A stretch of 64,000 bases of DNA, from assembly GCF_016616425.1 (NCBI RefSeq), contig NZ_CP067101.1:496001-560000 (forward strand). The letters run 5' to 3'. The notes below the pieces were generated by a model. It made no database searches. It saw only the letters and a program-made list of their open reading frames with translations, and was not told the origin of the DNA. Of this stretch, positions 18,621 to 26,674 are shown in pieces (position 1 is the stretch's first letter; each line of letters starts with the position of its first letter). The stretch comes from Bradyrhizobium diazoefficiens (lineage in GTDB: Bacteria; Pseudomonadota; Alphaproteobacteria; Rhizobiales; Xanthobacteraceae). The translations under genes and the position numbers were made by a program.

Positions 18621-19214
18621 CTATTTCAAATGCGCGAGATAATGCGAGACGGCCGTGATTTCCTCGTCGCTCATGTGATAGGCGACATCGGCCATCGCGG
18701 CGACGCCGCCGCCGACGCGCTGGCCCGCCTTGTAGTCGTGCAGCGCCTTGACCAGATATTCCTCGCGCTGGCCGGCCAGTCGCGCGACCGCCTTGGTGCC
18801 GGCAAAGCTATCCGTATGGCATGAGGCGCAGCGGCGCCCGGCGGCAACTTGCGCACCCTTTTTCGACAGGTCCGGATCTCCGTCTTCCGGTCCCTTCGGC
18901 GGCGTCAATTGCGAGAAATAGGCGCCGAAATTGCGGATGTCCTCGTTGGTGATCTCATCTGCGATCGGCTTCATCTGGTCGTTCTTGCGCGAGCCAGCGC
19001 GGAAGAACACCAGCTGCCACTGGATAAATTGATCGGGCTGCCCGGCCAGCGAGGGGATGTTCTCGGTTTGCGAAATACCGTTCTCGCCGTGACAGCCGGA
19101 GCAGACGGAGGCTTTCTCCTTGATCGCGGAGTTATCGGCGGCCCGGGCCGGAATGAAGGCGAGCAACGCGAGTGAAAGCGCGCCGGTTGCGTACGAGGAA
19201 AACTTACGGCGCAT
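18621..19214 (-). CDS. Diheme cytochrome c (c4-like), periplasmic
   Basis: A 197-aa exported electron carrier. The signal peptide covers about residues 1-26 (LSLALLAFIPARA). The two haem-binding sites are CSGCH (38-42) and CASCH (129-133), each followed at a distance by a Met-containing segment suitable as axial ligand. The two-domain build matches cytochrome c4. It lies downstream of, and on the same strand as, the sorbosone-dehydrogenase-like gene, with about 210 bp between. It is therefore a plausible electron acceptor for that enzyme, an inference from context. Confidence 0.9.
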   Translation of the reverse strand: MRRKFSSYATGALSLALLAFIPARAADNSAIKEKASVCSGCHGENGISQTENIPSLAGQPDQFIQWQLVFFRAGSRKNDQMKPIADEITNEDIRNFGAYFSQLTPPKGPEDGDPDLSKKGAQVAAGRRCASCHTDSFAGTKAVARLAGQREEYLVKALHDYKAGQRVGGGVAAMADVAYHMSDEEITAVSHYLAHLK

Positions 19215-19240
19215 GGTGAGGAATCCGATCTATCGAGTTC

Positions 19241-19356
19241 GTCATTCCGAAGCTGCGGAGCACGGGCTAAGATGCGCAGTTGCGCATCTAAGAATCCATA
19301 ACCACCAGCTGAGGACATAGGTTCCGGACTTGCGCCGGCTCGCAATCAGGAACGAC
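19241..19356. repeat. Dispersed intergenic repeat (GTCATTCCG...GATGCGCA-TTGCGCATC type)
   Basis: Starts GTCATTCCGAAGC, has the internal palindrome GATGCGCAGTTGCGCATC followed by AGAATCCAT and AACCACC, and ends GGAACGAC. The copy at 43229-43352 shares the same internal order (CCCAATTGCGCATCTGAGAATCCATTC then AACCACC), so both belong to one family. Confidence 0.7.
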
Positions 19357-19379
19357 AGCGAGGGACTCTTGATATGAAA

Positions 19380-19410
19380 GAGGCTGCGGCCGTCACGCGG
19401 TCGCAGCCTC
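19380..19410 (-). terminator. Hairpin terminator after sorbosone-dehydrogenase-like gene
   Basis: Perfect 9-bp stem GAGGCTGCG / CGCAGCCTC with a 13-nt loop, 15 bp after the stop of the minus-strand gene ending at 19425. The trailing T-run is short (TTT on the minus strand). Confidence 0.6.
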
Positions 19411-19424
19411 GTTTCGTATGTACG

Positions 19425-20705
19425 CTACTTCTTGCTGTAGCTGATGCGGTAGATCGCGCCGGCCCAGTCGTCGGCAACCAGGATCGATCCGTCCTTGGCG
19501 AGGATGATGTCGTCGGGACGGCCGAGATAACCCTGGTCGCCCTCAAGCCAGCCGGAGGCGAACACCTCCTGCTTGGGGTTCTTGCCGTCGGGCCCGACGA
19601 TCACGCGCACGATGCGCGCGCCCTGGTACTTGTGGCGATTCCAGGAGCCGTGCTCGGCGATCAGGATGTTGTTCTTGTACTCGGCGGGAAACTGGTCCCC
19701 GGTATAGAACTTCATGCCGAGTGGGGCGACATGGGCGCCGAGATTCAGCACGGGCGGTGTGAACTCCGAGCACTTGTGGCCCATCGCGAACTTGTCGTCC
19801 GGCAGATTACCCTGGTGGCAATAGGGATAGCCGAAATGCTCGCCGATCCTGTTGATCATGTTCAGCTTGTCCGAGGGCAGATCGTCGCTGATCCAGTCGC
19901 GGGCATTTTCGGTGAACCAGTACTTGCCGGTGCGCGGATCGACGTCGCCGCCGACCGAGTTGCGAACACCGAGCGCCCAGATTTCGGCGTTGCCGGTTTT
20001 GGGATCGACGCGCCGGATCTGCGAGACGCTGGTCGGCGGGATGCCGATATTGAAGGGCGGTCCGAACGGAATGTAGAACCAGCCTTGCTTGTCGACCGCG
20101 ATGTACTTCCAGCCGTGCGCGGCATAGGATGGCATGTCGTCATAGACGACCTTGCCGTCCCCGAGCTTGTCGAGATTGGCCTCCGCGTCGTCGTAGCGGA
20201 TCAGCTTGTCGACGGCGATGACGTAGAGCGCGCCGTCCTTGAAGGCGAGACCGGTGGGCATGTTCAGGCCCTTGAGGACGGTCTTGACCTCTTTCTTCCC
20301 GTTGTTGTCCTTGATGGCATAGACGTTGCCGAGGCCGAATGAGCCGACGAACAGCGTGCCCTTGTCACCCCAGGCCATCTGCCGCGCGGCCAGCACGCCG
20401 GGGGCATAGACCTCGATCTTGAAGCCCGGCGGTAGCTTGATCTTCTTGACGATATCGGCGAGCTCGGCGTCGGAGGCGCCGGTCGGCGGACCCGAGGGCG
20501 GTGCGAGGCCCTTCTGCGCCTCGGTCTCGTCGCCCAGGAACCAGTCATCCGGCGGATGGGTCCAGAACTCCTTGTTGCCGGATTCGTATTTCTTCAGCGC
20601 CCGGTTCTTGTCCTGCTGCTGCGCATTGCCGGCGCTGGTCCCCGCGAGAAGGGCAACCGCTGCAATTGCCAGAATGGATTGAAAGACGGATCGATGGAAT
20701 TTCAT
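19425..20705 (-). CDS. PQQ/sorbosone dehydrogenase-like beta-propeller protein, periplasmic
   Basis: A 426-aa protein with a signal peptide (about residues 1-28, LAIAAVALLAGTSAGNAQ). The mature part resembles the glucose/sorbosone dehydrogenase beta-propeller family: IKLPPGFKIEVYAPGV, RQMAWGDKGTLFVGS, TGLAFKDGALYV, GEHFGYPYCHQG, IAEHGSWNRHKYQGARI and GRPDDIILAKDGSILVADD. Family members oxidise sugars with PQQ or act as sugar-binding redox proteins. No PQQ synthesis genes are in the window. The adjacent diheme cytochrome c is a candidate electron acceptor. Confidence 0.88.
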   Translation of the reverse strand: MKFHRSVFQSILAIAAVALLAGTSAGNAQQQDKNRALKKYESGNKEFWTHPPDDWFLGDETEAQKGLAPPSGPPTGASDAELADIVKKIKLPPGFKIEVYAPGVLAARQMAWGDKGTLFVGSFGLGNVYAIKDNNGKKEVKTVLKGLNMPTGLAFKDGALYVIAVDKLIRYDDAEANLDKLGDGKVVYDDMPSYAAHGWKYIAVDKQGWFYIPFGPPFNIGIPPTSVSQIRRVDPKTGNAEIWALGVRNSVGGDVDPRTGKYWFTENARDWISDDLPSDKLNMINRIGEHFGYPYCHQGNLPDDKFAMGHKCSEFTPPVLNLGAHVAPLGMKFYTGDQFPAEYKNNILIAEHGSWNRHKYQGARIVRVIVGPDGKNPKQEVFASGWLEGDQGYLGRPDDIILAKDGSILVADDWAGAIYRISYSKK

Positions 20706-21095
20706 CGCGTCACTCCCCTAAGGCAGCCGTCAGGGCTGCGCATTATTTATTTTGCTAGTCGAGAGGCGAAATTTTCAGTCTGTCGAGAGGCAGACGCAAA
20801 AAGGTTAGCACATCTGCGAGCGCTGAGAAGCATGCGAGCGCTGAGAAGCGCGTCGCATGCATCGCGGTTGCACTGCGCAAAAATTGAGACGGAATGTCAA
20901 CGAGGACGAACGCAGCGGCGACAACGCTCTCGCTGCACCGCGGAATCAATACAGCGCCGGGTCAGCTGCCGAGGATGGTCTTGCAAAAAACGCGAAAACA
21001 ACCCCATGCAAAGTAGATCGGGGCAACCCGCGCTGCTCGCGGTGACACCGGACAGGCATTTGACCTGTCGAGCAAAAAAATAGCGAACGCGGCGC
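20706..21095. other. 390-bp gap: tandem 18-bp duplication and a dispersed repeat
   Basis: No convincing gene. A small hairpin GGCAGCC-GTCAGG-GCTGC is near 20721. There is an 18-bp tandem duplication at 20813-20848 (unit TGCGAGCGCTGAGAAGCR). ACAACCCCATGCAAAGTAG near 21000 recurs as ACAACCCCATGCACAGTAG near 59205. Short open frames on both strands look random. Confidence 0.6.
20813..20848. repeat. Tandem duplication, two 18-bp units
   Basis: TGCGAGCGCTGAGAAGCA (20813-20830) is followed directly by TGCGAGCGCTGAGAAGCG (20831-20848). The copies differ only in the last base, indicating a recent event. Confidence 0.85.
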
Positions 21096-22082
21096 TTAGG
21101 AGACGACCGGATAGGGCCCGTCGTCGAACGCCGTGTCATGATAGCCCTTGGCGCCGACCTCGCGCGCCAGCGCGCTGCGAAAATCGCGGCCATCGCGCAG
21201 GCTGCTCAGGACATGCGCGAAGTCGAATTCGGGCCGCCAGCCCAGCTCGCGGCGTGCGCGTTCGTTGACATAGACGCGGTCGATCTCGGGGAAGAGGCTC
21301 CAGCCACGCGCCGCATAGAGCTGCGCGCAATCCGGATAGAGCTCGCGCACGACGACAGCCGCATCGCGCGCAAGCGCGGCGAGATGGCGCGGCTCGAACG
21401 GGCTGGTGGCCGAGATGATGTAGCGGGCGAAACCGATCCTCGGGGCGCGTTCGACGGCGAGCAGGTGGGCGCTCACGGCGTCTGCGATATCCAGCCGACG
21501 ATAGAGCAGCTCGTTGGCCTGCGCGTTCTCCAGTGCGAAAGCCGACCGCATCGCGACATCATCGTCATCTTCCGGAAAGAAGCGCGAGGTTCGCAAGACC
21601 ACAACCGGCAGGGCGCGCTCGCGAAAGAACAGCTCGCACAGGGTCTCCGCCATCAGCTTGGTCGTGCCGTAGATGTTCTTCGGGACCGGCAACAGGTCCT
21701 CGGTGACCCACACTGCAGCCTGTCCAGCCTCAGGCCGGAGCTGCGAGCCGAACGCGCTGGTGGTGCTGGTAAAGACGAAGCTCCGCACGTCGGCCGCCGC
21801 GGCCGCCTCGAGCAGGTTGAGCGTGCCGGTGACGTTGGTGTCGAGGAAATCCTGCTTGCGGTGGGTCGCCACATGCGGCTTGTGCAGCGTCGCGGTGTGG
21901 ATCACCGCGCTGACATCCGCCATCTGCGCCCGGACGAAGCCGGCATCGACGATCGAGCCGACCGCGTCGGTGAAGGGCGATGTTTTGAGGTCGAGCCCGC
22001 GCGCGGGTGAGCCGCGGCCGCGGAGCGTCCGCAAAATGGCCTCGCCGAGGTGTCCTGCGCTGCCCGTAACCAGGATTGTCAT
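21096..22082 (-). CDS. NAD(P)-dependent epimerase/dehydratase (extended SDR)
   Basis: A 328-aa Rossmann-fold enzyme. The coenzyme motif is TGSAGHLGEAI at the N-terminus. The active-site Tyr/Lys motif is YGTTKLMAE, with a Ser/Thr-rich strand FTSTTSAFGS upstream. The C-terminal part has RRLDIADAVSAHLLAVE and ELGWRPEFDFAHVL, typical of nucleotide-sugar epimerase-like proteins. The substrate is unknown. ATG 22082 (MTILVTG) was chosen because it sits two residues before the glycine motif; the frame before it overlaps tRNA flank sequence. Confidence 0.88.
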   Translation of the reverse strand: MTILVTGSAGHLGEAILRTLRGRGSPARGLDLKTSPFTDAVGSIVDAGFVRAQMADVSAVIHTATLHKPHVATHRKQDFLDTNVTGTLNLLEAAAAADVRSFVFTSTTSAFGSQLRPEAGQAAVWVTEDLLPVPKNIYGTTKLMAETLCELFFRERALPVVVLRTSRFFPEDDDDVAMRSAFALENAQANELLYRRLDIADAVSAHLLAVERAPRIGFARYIISATSPFEPRHLAALARDAAVVVRELYPDCAQLYAARGWSLFPEIDRVYVNERARRELGWRPEFDFAHVLSSLRDGRDFRSALAREVGAKGYHDTAFDDGPYPVVS

Positions 22083-22158
22083 TGCGAACCCGAGACAGCC
22101 GCCAGCGACGTGGCGAACCACATTTCCGTCCGAAGCGGCTGGATGCATGGGAAAAAAT

Positions 22159-22233
<75 letters not shown>

Positions 22234-22505
22234 ATCCTGTGCCGGTCGCATGACGCGCCGACAACGGCTGTCGTATGCCAAAAGCGGGAGGGGAATGCAA
22301 CAGCTACCGCCGGCATAGATTTGCATCTTCTGACCCGATATGGACCCAAATGCGGTCAAATCAACCGAAAGGGCCCTGGAACCGCCGAATCGGCTCCGGT
22401 GGATTGAAATTCGGCCGTCTCGGCCCAATTTAGGAGCCGACGACAAGCATATGATGTGGCGGCGTGCTAAAGAGCCGCCATTTCCAGACATGACGAGGGG
22501 ATCCC

Positions 22506-23429
22506 GTGACGATCATCGACCAGGGTAACGGAGCGGCGGGCCTGGCGGCGGCCGATCTGATCAAGGACACCACCACTCAGACCTTCGTGAAGGACGTCAT
22601 CGAGGAATCGAAGCGCCAGCCGGTGCTGATCGATTTCTGGGCGGAGTGGTGCGGCCCGTGCAAGCAACTTACCCCCGTCCTGGAAAAGGCGGTCAAGGCG
22701 GCCAAGGGCAAGGTCAAGCTGGTCAAGATGAACATCGACCAGCACCCGGCGATCCCGGGCCAGATGGGCATCCAGTCGATCCCGGCCGTGATCGCCTTCG
22801 TCAACGGCCAGCCGGCCGACGGCTTCATGGGCGCGGTGCCCGAGAGCCAGCTCAACGCCTTCATCGAAAAGCTGACCAAGGGCGTGACCGCTCCGGGTGA
22901 GCCGAATATCGCTGAAATCCTGCAGGAGGCCGAGGCCGTGCTGGCCGAGGGTGACGCGGCAGCCGCCGCGCAGATTTATGCGGAGGTGCTTCAGCACGAT
23001 TCGACCAACATCGCCGCGCTTGCCGGGCTCGCAAAATGCTATGTCGTCTCCGGCGCGATGGAGCAGGCCAAGCAGACGCTGGCCATGGTGCCGGAATCCA
23101 AGCGCAACGACGCCGCGGTCAAGGCCGTGCAGGCCGCGATCGATCTCGCCGAGCAGGCCCAATCGCTCGGACCGGTCGCGGAGCTGGAACAGAAAGTCGC
23201 CGCAAACCCGCTCGATCATCAGGCCCGATTCGATCTGGCGACCGCGCTCAACGCGCAAGGCGACCGCGCCGCGGCCACCGCGCAGCTGCTCGAGATCGTC
23301 AAGCGCGACCGCAAATGGAACGACGACGGTGCCCGCAAGCAGCTGGTGCAGTTCTTCGAGGCCTGGGGCGGCACGGATGATGCAACGATCGAGGGACGCA
23401 AGCGTTTGTCGACGATCTTGTTTTCGTAA
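22506..23429 (+). CDS. Thioredoxin-TPR protein, YbbN/CnoX-like
   Basis: A 307-aa protein with a thioredoxin domain and a canonical WCGPC active site (residues 48-52), followed from about residue 130 by helical repeats resembling TPRs (for example GDAAAAAQIYAEVLQHDSTNIAALAGLAKCYV). This is the architecture of the chaperone-like thioredoxin YbbN (CnoX). Unlike the redox-inactive E. coli form, both active-site cysteines are kept here. The start is GTG 22506 with GAGGGG just upstream. The Lon-N protein gene follows, a pairing that suggests protein quality control. Confidence 0.92.
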   Translation: MTIIDQGNGAAGLAAADLIKDTTTQTFVKDVIEESKRQPVLIDFWAEWCGPCKQLTPVLEKAVKAAKGKVKLVKMNIDQHPAIPGQMGIQSIPAVIAFVNGQPADGFMGAVPESQLNAFIEKLTKGVTAPGEPNIAEILQEAEAVLAEGDAAAAAQIYAEVLQHDSTNIAALAGLAKCYVVSGAMEQAKQTLAMVPESKRNDAAVKAVQAAIDLAEQAQSLGPVAELEQKVAANPLDHQARFDLATALNAQGDRAAATAQLLEIVKRDRKWNDDGARKQLVQFFEAWGGTDDATIEGRKRLSTILFS

Positions 23430-23440
23430 GGGCTTTCTTG

Positions 23441-23536
23441 AGCATGATCTCCGCGCAAAGACATTCCGCGTTTGTCGCGAGGGAAGACCGCCGCGAACCT
23501 TGCGCTGACGCGGTCCTTCGGGTCCGGATCATGCGC
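23441..23536. repeat. Dispersed repeat of the GCATGATC...GGATCATGC type
   Basis: Begins AGCATGATC and ends CTTCGGGTCCGGATCATGC. The copy at 25433-25553 carries the reverse orientation (GCATGATCCGGACCCCGAGGG). It sits between the thioredoxin-TPR gene and the Lon-N gene. Confidence 0.65.
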
Positions 23537-23560
23537 TAGCAAGTCCAGGGGACCGGGCAG

Positions 23561-24238
23561 ATGCCGATCAACATCGAATATCGCGGGCCCGCCGACCTCC
23601 CGGAGATCATTCCGGTCTTTCCGCTGCCGGGCGCTCTACTGCTGCCCCGCGGCCAGATGCCGCTCAATATCTTCGAGCCGCGGTACCTTGCGATGGTCGA
23701 CGATTCCTTCCGCGACGGCCACCGCCTGATCGGCATGATCCAGCCTGATGTCGCGCACTCGCCGAAAAATTCCGACAAGCCGACGCTGTTCCGCGTCGGC
23801 TGCGTCGGCCGCATCACCCAGCTCGCCGAATCCGGCGACGGCCGCTACATCCTCGAGCTCACCGGCGTCTCGCGCTTCAAGGTGGTCGAGGAGCTCGAAG
23901 TGCTCACCGCCTACCGGCAGTGCAAGGTGGACTTCTTCACCTTCATCGACGACTTCACCGCCCGCATGGGCGAGGACCAGGTCGATCGCGAGGCGTTGCT
24001 CGCGGTGCTGGCGGACTTTTTGAAGGCCAACAACCTCAAGGTCGACTGGGAAGGCGTCGAAAGCGCGCCCAACGAAGCGCTCGTCAATGCGCTGGCGATG
24101 ATGTCGCCCTATGGCCCCGCCGAGAAGCAGGCCATGCTGGAAGCGCCTGACCTGAAGACCCGCGCCGAGATTCTGATCGCCGTTACCGAGATGGACCTCG
24201 CCAAAAAGCGCACCAGCGGCGATCCGCCGCTCCAGTGA
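23561..24238 (+). CDS. LON peptidase N-terminal domain protein
   Basis: A 225-aa protein consisting of the Lon substrate-binding (LAN/PUA-like) domain alone, without ATPase or protease parts. The signature FPLPGALLLPRGQMPLNIFE is near the N-terminus, and GRYILELTGVSRFKV is in the middle. Stand-alone Lon-N proteins are common in alphaproteobacteria; their biochemical role is unknown. It shares direction with the thioredoxin-TPR gene. Confidence 0.92.
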   Translation: MPINIEYRGPADLPEIIPVFPLPGALLLPRGQMPLNIFEPRYLAMVDDSFRDGHRLIGMIQPDVAHSPKNSDKPTLFRVGCVGRITQLAESGDGRYILELTGVSRFKVVEELEVLTAYRQCKVDFFTFIDDFTARMGEDQVDREALLAVLADFLKANNLKVDWEGVESAPNEALVNALAMMSPYGPAEKQAMLEAPDLKTRAEILIAVTEMDLAKKRTSGDPPLQ

Positions 24239-24250
24239 TAGTCTCGAGAG

Positions 24251-24297
24251 CCTAAAGCGCGACGAGGTTGGGATGAATCGCCATCGCGCTTTAAAGA
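24251..24297. repeat. Small palindromic repeat (AAAGCGCGA...TCGCGCTTT)
   Basis: Inverted repeat with arms AAAGCGCGACGAGG and CCATCGCGCTTT and centre TGGGATGAATCG. A reverse-complement relative is at about 25516-25553. It lies between convergent genes and may double as a terminator. Confidence 0.65.
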
Positions 24298-24884
24298 CGA
24301 TTGCGGATGCGCTTGCGTCCGGTGATCATCGCGCGGATCAGGCTCTCGCGCTGGAGTATCCCCATCAGCAGCACGCCCAGCACATGCAGCACGGCCAGGA
24401 CGATGACCGCATCCGATGAATAATGGTGGGTGTCTTCGACCCACCACACGCCGAAGAAGGTGACGGTGACCGACATCGCGCCTGTGATCGCCGAGACCGC
24501 GAGCGACAGCAGCAGGGCCACCAGCATCAACGTGCCAGCGGGATTGAGTCCGATATAGCGGCCGGTGATGCCGCGGCGCAGATTCCAGAGATAGCCCGGC
24601 GCCGCGCGAAGCCTCACGCCGACCATCCGGAAACGCGAATAGCGGCTTCCCCCGAAGCCCCACACCAGACGGAAGGCCAGAAGCCCCAGCACCGCATAGC
24701 CGACGATGCGGTGAAGTCCGTCATGAACGGTCGGCGTGAACCAAGCGGCCAGAACGCAAGCCGCGAGAGCCCAGTGCCAAAGGCGCAGCGGGAGGTCCCA
24801 GACTGCGACCGTCCGCGAAGCGGTTCGATCCGCGGGGGCCCTGCCGGACACCCCGCGCGCTTCTTGCATCGCTTCTTCGATCAA
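24291..24884 (-). CDS. Cytochrome b/b6 (b561-like) membrane protein
   Basis: A 197-aa membrane protein with four hydrophobic helices and paired histidines suitable for haem b: WDLPLRLWHW in helix 1, DGLHRIVGYAVL in helix 2, and AVLHVLGVLLM in the last helix. It matches the Ni/Fe-hydrogenase or DUF-type cytochrome b family, which moves electrons between quinol and periplasmic carriers. The PepSY protein gene lies upstream on the same strand, 47 bp away, and PepSY-cytochrome b pairs are frequent. Confidence 0.87.
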   Translation of the reverse strand: MIEEAMQEARGVSGRAPADRTASRTVAVWDLPLRLWHWALAACVLAAWFTPTVHDGLHRIVGYAVLGLLAFRLVWGFGGSRYSRFRMVGVRLRAAPGYLWNLRRGITGRYIGLNPAGTLMLVALLLSLAVSAITGAMSVTVTFFGVWWVEDTHHYSSDAVIVLAVLHVLGVLLMGILQRESLIRAMITGRKRIRNRL

Positions 24885-24931
24885 GCGAAGACCATCCTCA
24901 AGCCTTGCTTTGCGCAGATTACTTCAAGGCT

Positions 24932-25210
24932 TTATTTGGCGATCGTGTGCTTCAGGCTGAGATCTTCAGGGCTGTAGAACAGCTCGTAAAGCTTGCCTTC
25001 CTTGACGCCGTAGACCTCGTAGCACGAGCCTTCGATCTTGGAGCGCCGCACTTCGTAACCCAGCGCCTTGGCCTTGGCCTCGGCTTCGCTGGCCGGCTTC
25101 CATGACGCCTTGCCGATCCTGGTGCAGTCCTTGAAACCGTCGGCCATGGCTGACGACCCCATGCCCATCCCGACCGTCAGTGCAATGGCAACAACACGAA
25201 TGACCTTCAC
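24932..25210 (-). CDS. Small exported PepSY-domain protein
   Basis: A 92-aa protein with a signal peptide of about 23 residues (VVAIALTVGMGMGSSAMA). A single PepSY-like domain follows, ending GSCYEVYGVKEGKLYELFYSP. Two cysteines (in DCTR and SCYE) could form a disulfide. The function is unknown. It is probably co-transcribed with the cytochrome b gene downstream. Confidence 0.83.
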   Translation of the reverse strand: MKVIRVVAIALTVGMGMGSSAMADGFKDCTRIGKASWKPASEAEAKAKALGYEVRRSKIEGSCYEVYGVKEGKLYELFYSPEDLSLKHTIAK

Positions 25211-25553
25211 GAACGTTTCCTCCTCTGTCGTGCACGCTACGCGAGCCGCGAAGCCGGACTGAAGGAAGCAAAGGCGATGGTGAAGTCAATCCGTTACGAG
25301 GCCAATTGGATTTAGAGTTGTTCTAACGATTGCCAAAAAGATCAGCGCTCTCCGCATGCAGCATGCATTCGCAGCATCGCTGCGGCCTTACGCCTCACCG
25401 GTTGGATCGACTGCCGGCCGCGCCAGTTGCGCTAAAGCATGATCCGGACCCCGAGGGCGGCATTGGCGCAAAGTGCGAAGCGGTTTTCCGAAAAGATCAT
25501 GCTCAAACAAAAACCTCGAGCGCGATGACGATTCATCCCAATCGCATCGCGCT
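25211..25553. other. 343-bp gap with a dispersed repeat
   Basis: The first 200 bp should hold the promoter of the PepSY-cytochrome b genes; I see no clear consensus. The second half (25433-25553) is the dispersed repeat listed separately. No gene is supported. Confidence 0.5.
25433..25553. repeat. Dispersed repeat (AAAGCATGATCCGG... plus GCGCGATGACG module)
   Basis: The first part, AAAGCATGATCCGGACCCC to GATCATGCTC, matches the reverse of 23441-23536. The second part, GAGCGCGATGACGATTCATC to CATCGCGCTT, matches the reverse of 24254-24295. Two repeat families are thus joined in one element. Confidence 0.7.
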
Positions 25554-26103
25554 TCAGGCCGCGCTTTGCCTTGCCGGATAATCGCGCTGCAGCCAGTCCG
25601 TCCAGCGGAGACGTCCGCGCACACCATGGCTGACGACAAAGCCCATGCTGCGCGCCTTCGCCTCGCAAAGGCCGATCGCCAGGATTTTCCGGTGCAGCCT
25701 CGTTGCTTCCTGGTATTGGCGAGCGAAGGCAACAAGATCGAGAGCTTCGGGCCGCCGATCTCCGCTCGCACCCCGCGCTGCCCGTCGAACGCGCAATTCA
25801 GAATGTGATCGGCAACGTCCGACGTATCGACGGGATTGAACAGAGTCGTTGGCACCGGCCACACCGGAAGCCGGGCGAGGCCCCAGAGCAACCTGTCGAG
25901 CAGGTAGTAGAACGGCATCGCGCAAACGATGGACCAGGACAGAGCTGACGCACGCACCAGCCGTTCGCCAGCGAGCTTGACCCGAGCGTAGGCCAGGTTC
26001 GCCTGGTCGAGCCCGACGATCGAAACGTGCAGGAAGTGCCGCACCTCGGCCTCCCCGCAAAGCGACAGGAGCCGCTCCGTTCCCTCGACACCACGGCTGA
26101 AGG
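25554..26103 (-). pseudogene. NAD(P)-binding SDR (NmrA/NDUFA9-like), N-truncated and frameshifted
   Basis: Translation from about 26100 downward gives GVEGTERLLSLCGEAEVRHF, SIVGLDQANLAYARVKLAGE, DRLLWGLARLPVWPVPTT and FDGQRGVRAEIGGP, the core of an atypical SDR. At about 25749 the reading continues in another frame (EALDLVAFARQYQEATRLHR to DWLQRDYP). Loss of one base after GGCGGCCC explains the shift. The glycine-rich coenzyme-binding N-terminus is absent: upstream of about 26103 the DNA instead encodes a TetR tail on the opposite strand. It is therefore both truncated and frameshifted. Confidence 0.85.
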
Positions 26104-26109
26104 CGACCT

Positions 26110-26304
26110 GAAGAAATCGACCGCCCCAGGCTCGGTTATATCGAAGGGCTGCTGGAAAGACGCGGACTGACCCCAACGACCGCGCAGGCCCGCGCACAGA
26201 TCCTGTACTGGACGTTTCTCGGCTTCGCGCTGTCGGGCGCGCCGGTCCCGACAGCACGGCTCCAGGCCCTGCTCGACGAGCTCCTAACGATGGTCTTCGC
26301 GTAG
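26110..26304 (+). pseudogene. TetR/AcrR regulator C-terminal remnant
   Basis: The plus strand reads RLGYIEGLLERRGLTP, then TTAQARAQILYWTFLGFALS and LQALLDELLTMVFA before the TAG at 26302-26304. This resembles the ligand-domain end of a TetR/AcrR-family regulator. No helix-turn-helix part exists upstream, because the sequence runs straight into the truncated SDR on the other strand. The two remnants look like the tails of a former divergent regulator-target pair. Confidence 0.7.
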
Positions 26305-26368
26305 AGCCTTGTTTTAACGCATTTTCTTGACGCGAACCGGTAGCCGCTGCGCTGGCAAACGCTTTGGC
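26305..26368. repeat. Dispersed repeat (TTGTTTTAACGC...ACGCGAACCGGTA type)
   Basis: GTTTTAACGCATTTTCTTGA then CGCGAACCGGTAGCC and GCAAACGCTTTGG. Related to 31717-31780 (TTTTTGACGCGTTTTCTTTG, GAAACCGGTATCC, GAAAACGCTCTGA). Confidence 0.65.
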
Positions 26369-26427
26369 AGTCGCGATGGGCGGACGCGAATTTCTATGCT
26401 AGAGGCAATCGATTGCCGGAGACCCCA

Positions 26428-26625
26428 ATGAACGCGCCCACCGAACGTCCCGAAGCCAGCGTCGATCCCAAATTGCTGGAGATTCTCGTCTGCCCGCTGA
26501 CCAAGGGCCCGCTGGAGTTCGATTCTGCAAAGCAGGAGCTGATCTCGCGCAGCGCCAAGCTCGCTTATCCGATCCGTGACGGCATCCCGATCATGCTGCC
26601 GGAAGAGGCGCGCAAGATCGATTGA
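26428..26625 (+). CDS. Trm112 family zinc-ribbon-like protein
   Basis: A 65-aa protein matching Trm112/Yca[41 protein letters not shown]. Eukaryotic Trm112 activates several methyltransferases; bacterial members have unknown partners. Only one of the usual zinc cysteines remains (VCPLTKG), so zinc binding is doubtful. ATG 26428 has GGAG seven bases upstream; a TTG at 26413 is a weaker start. It is convergent with the UbiH-family gene. Confidence 0.9.
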   Translation: MNAPTERPEASVDPKLLEILVCPLTKGPLEFDSAKQELISRSAKLAYPIRDGIPIMLPEEARKID

Positions 26626-26674
26626 GAGACAGCGAACCGGCCTGCTCGCCATTCGCGACGCCCTGATTTGCGCC

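Noticed and set aside
20755..20949. 64-codon minus-strand frame in the 390-bp gap
   Set aside because: It spans the 18-bp tandem duplication, has no ribosome-binding site and no family features.
23441..23536. Repeat-flanked segments considered as insertion-sequence ends or a CRISPR
   Set aside because: Copies are single, short and palindromic with no transposase, spacers or regular spacing.
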